DNA of 64,000 bases, taken from positions 5,051,120 to 5,115,119 of the forward strand of contig NC_087389.1 in NCBI RefSeq assembly GCF_963675165.1, read 5' to 3'. Both the position numbers and the translations under genes were made by a program. This DNA is from Halichondria panicea. Taxonomy: Eukaryota > Porifera > Demospongiae > Suberitida > Halichondriidae. Shown here piece by piece: positions 63,682 through 64,000 of this stretch (position 1 is the stretch's first letter; the number at the start of each line of letters is the position of its first letter). The notes under the pieces were generated by a model. It did not search any database. It saw only the letters and a list, made by a program, of their open reading frames with translations, and was not told the origin of the DNA.

Positions 63682-64000
63682 CTGTGTGGGGGGGGGGGTA
63701 CATTACACATTGTACGTGTACCTTTAATTTCAATTGTTGCAGTGCAAAGAAAATGTTGCATGCTATAAACTATGTACATACAGAAATGAAAACGAGTTTT
63801 CTATGGTCCATTACAGCATTTAAAGTAAACCATTATTAATTTTTATGAAGCACGTGTAATGTCTAAAATCTCGTTGTACAGTGAATACAATCACAGGCAC
63901 AATATAGTTACTGCACAGTGATGTTCCCACACTGGTCGGTGGTGGTTGGTACTAACCACCCCTAGACAAAAAATAACCAGGCCTAGAACACATCACATAC

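Overview
This window looks like nuclear DNA of a marine sponge, most plausibly a demosponge close to Amphimedon queenslandica. The evidence is AT-rich sequence dense in small hairpin transposons, short GT-AG introns, compact gene spacing, and tandem NACHT-LRR genes carrying Death-fold domains alongside metazoan genes (TUBGCP2, IMP4, a receptor tyrosine kinase). The species name is inference; the sequence does not prove it.

Layout. 1-6.5 kb is gene-free and packed with dispersed repeats, including an 865-bp TA-flanked hairpin element (4170-5037). 6.6-8.0 kb holds a secreted zinc-metalloprotease-like gene. 8.4-13.4 kb is repeat-rich: a MULE-like element that carries a piece of a LINE, a MITE, a CAGGG-ended transposon and a 22-bp minisatellite. 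From 13.5 to 51.3 kb lies a tandemly duplicated innate-immunity locus. Unit 1 is a broken NLR (13481-18316) convergent with a broken TUBGCP2 copy (18654-25653). Unit 2 is an intact NLR (26355-30367) convergent with an intact TUBGCP2 (30583-36723). A third, more diverged NLR (46571-51271) follows, separated from unit 2 by about 9 kb of inserted DNA that includes a Ty3/Gypsy element with both LTRs and a 5-bp target duplication (40004-44489). 51.4-54.9 kb encodes a small receptor tyrosine kinase on the minus strand, head to head with IMP4 (55101-60224, plus strand). The right edge holds the 3' end of a fibronectin-III adhesion or receptor protein with a C-terminal PDZ-ligand motif.

How the genes relate. 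The NLRs are predicted cytosolic sensors with NACHT ATPase and LRRs. Unusually, their Death-like domain sits at the C-terminus, after an S/T/D-rich linker. TUBGCP2 (microtubule nucleation) and IMP4 (ribosome biogenesis) are housekeeping genes. TUBGCP2 appears to have been carried along when its NLR neighbour duplicated, and unit 1 has since decayed in both genes. Paired copies make empty sites visible, so several transposon insertions can be polarised from this window alone: a 50-bp palindrome with a 9-bp duplication, a Tigger-like MITE, an 862-bp intronic element and two MITEs. Exon joins were made by hand from GT-AG signals, reading phase and comparison between paralogues; there is no transcript evidence.
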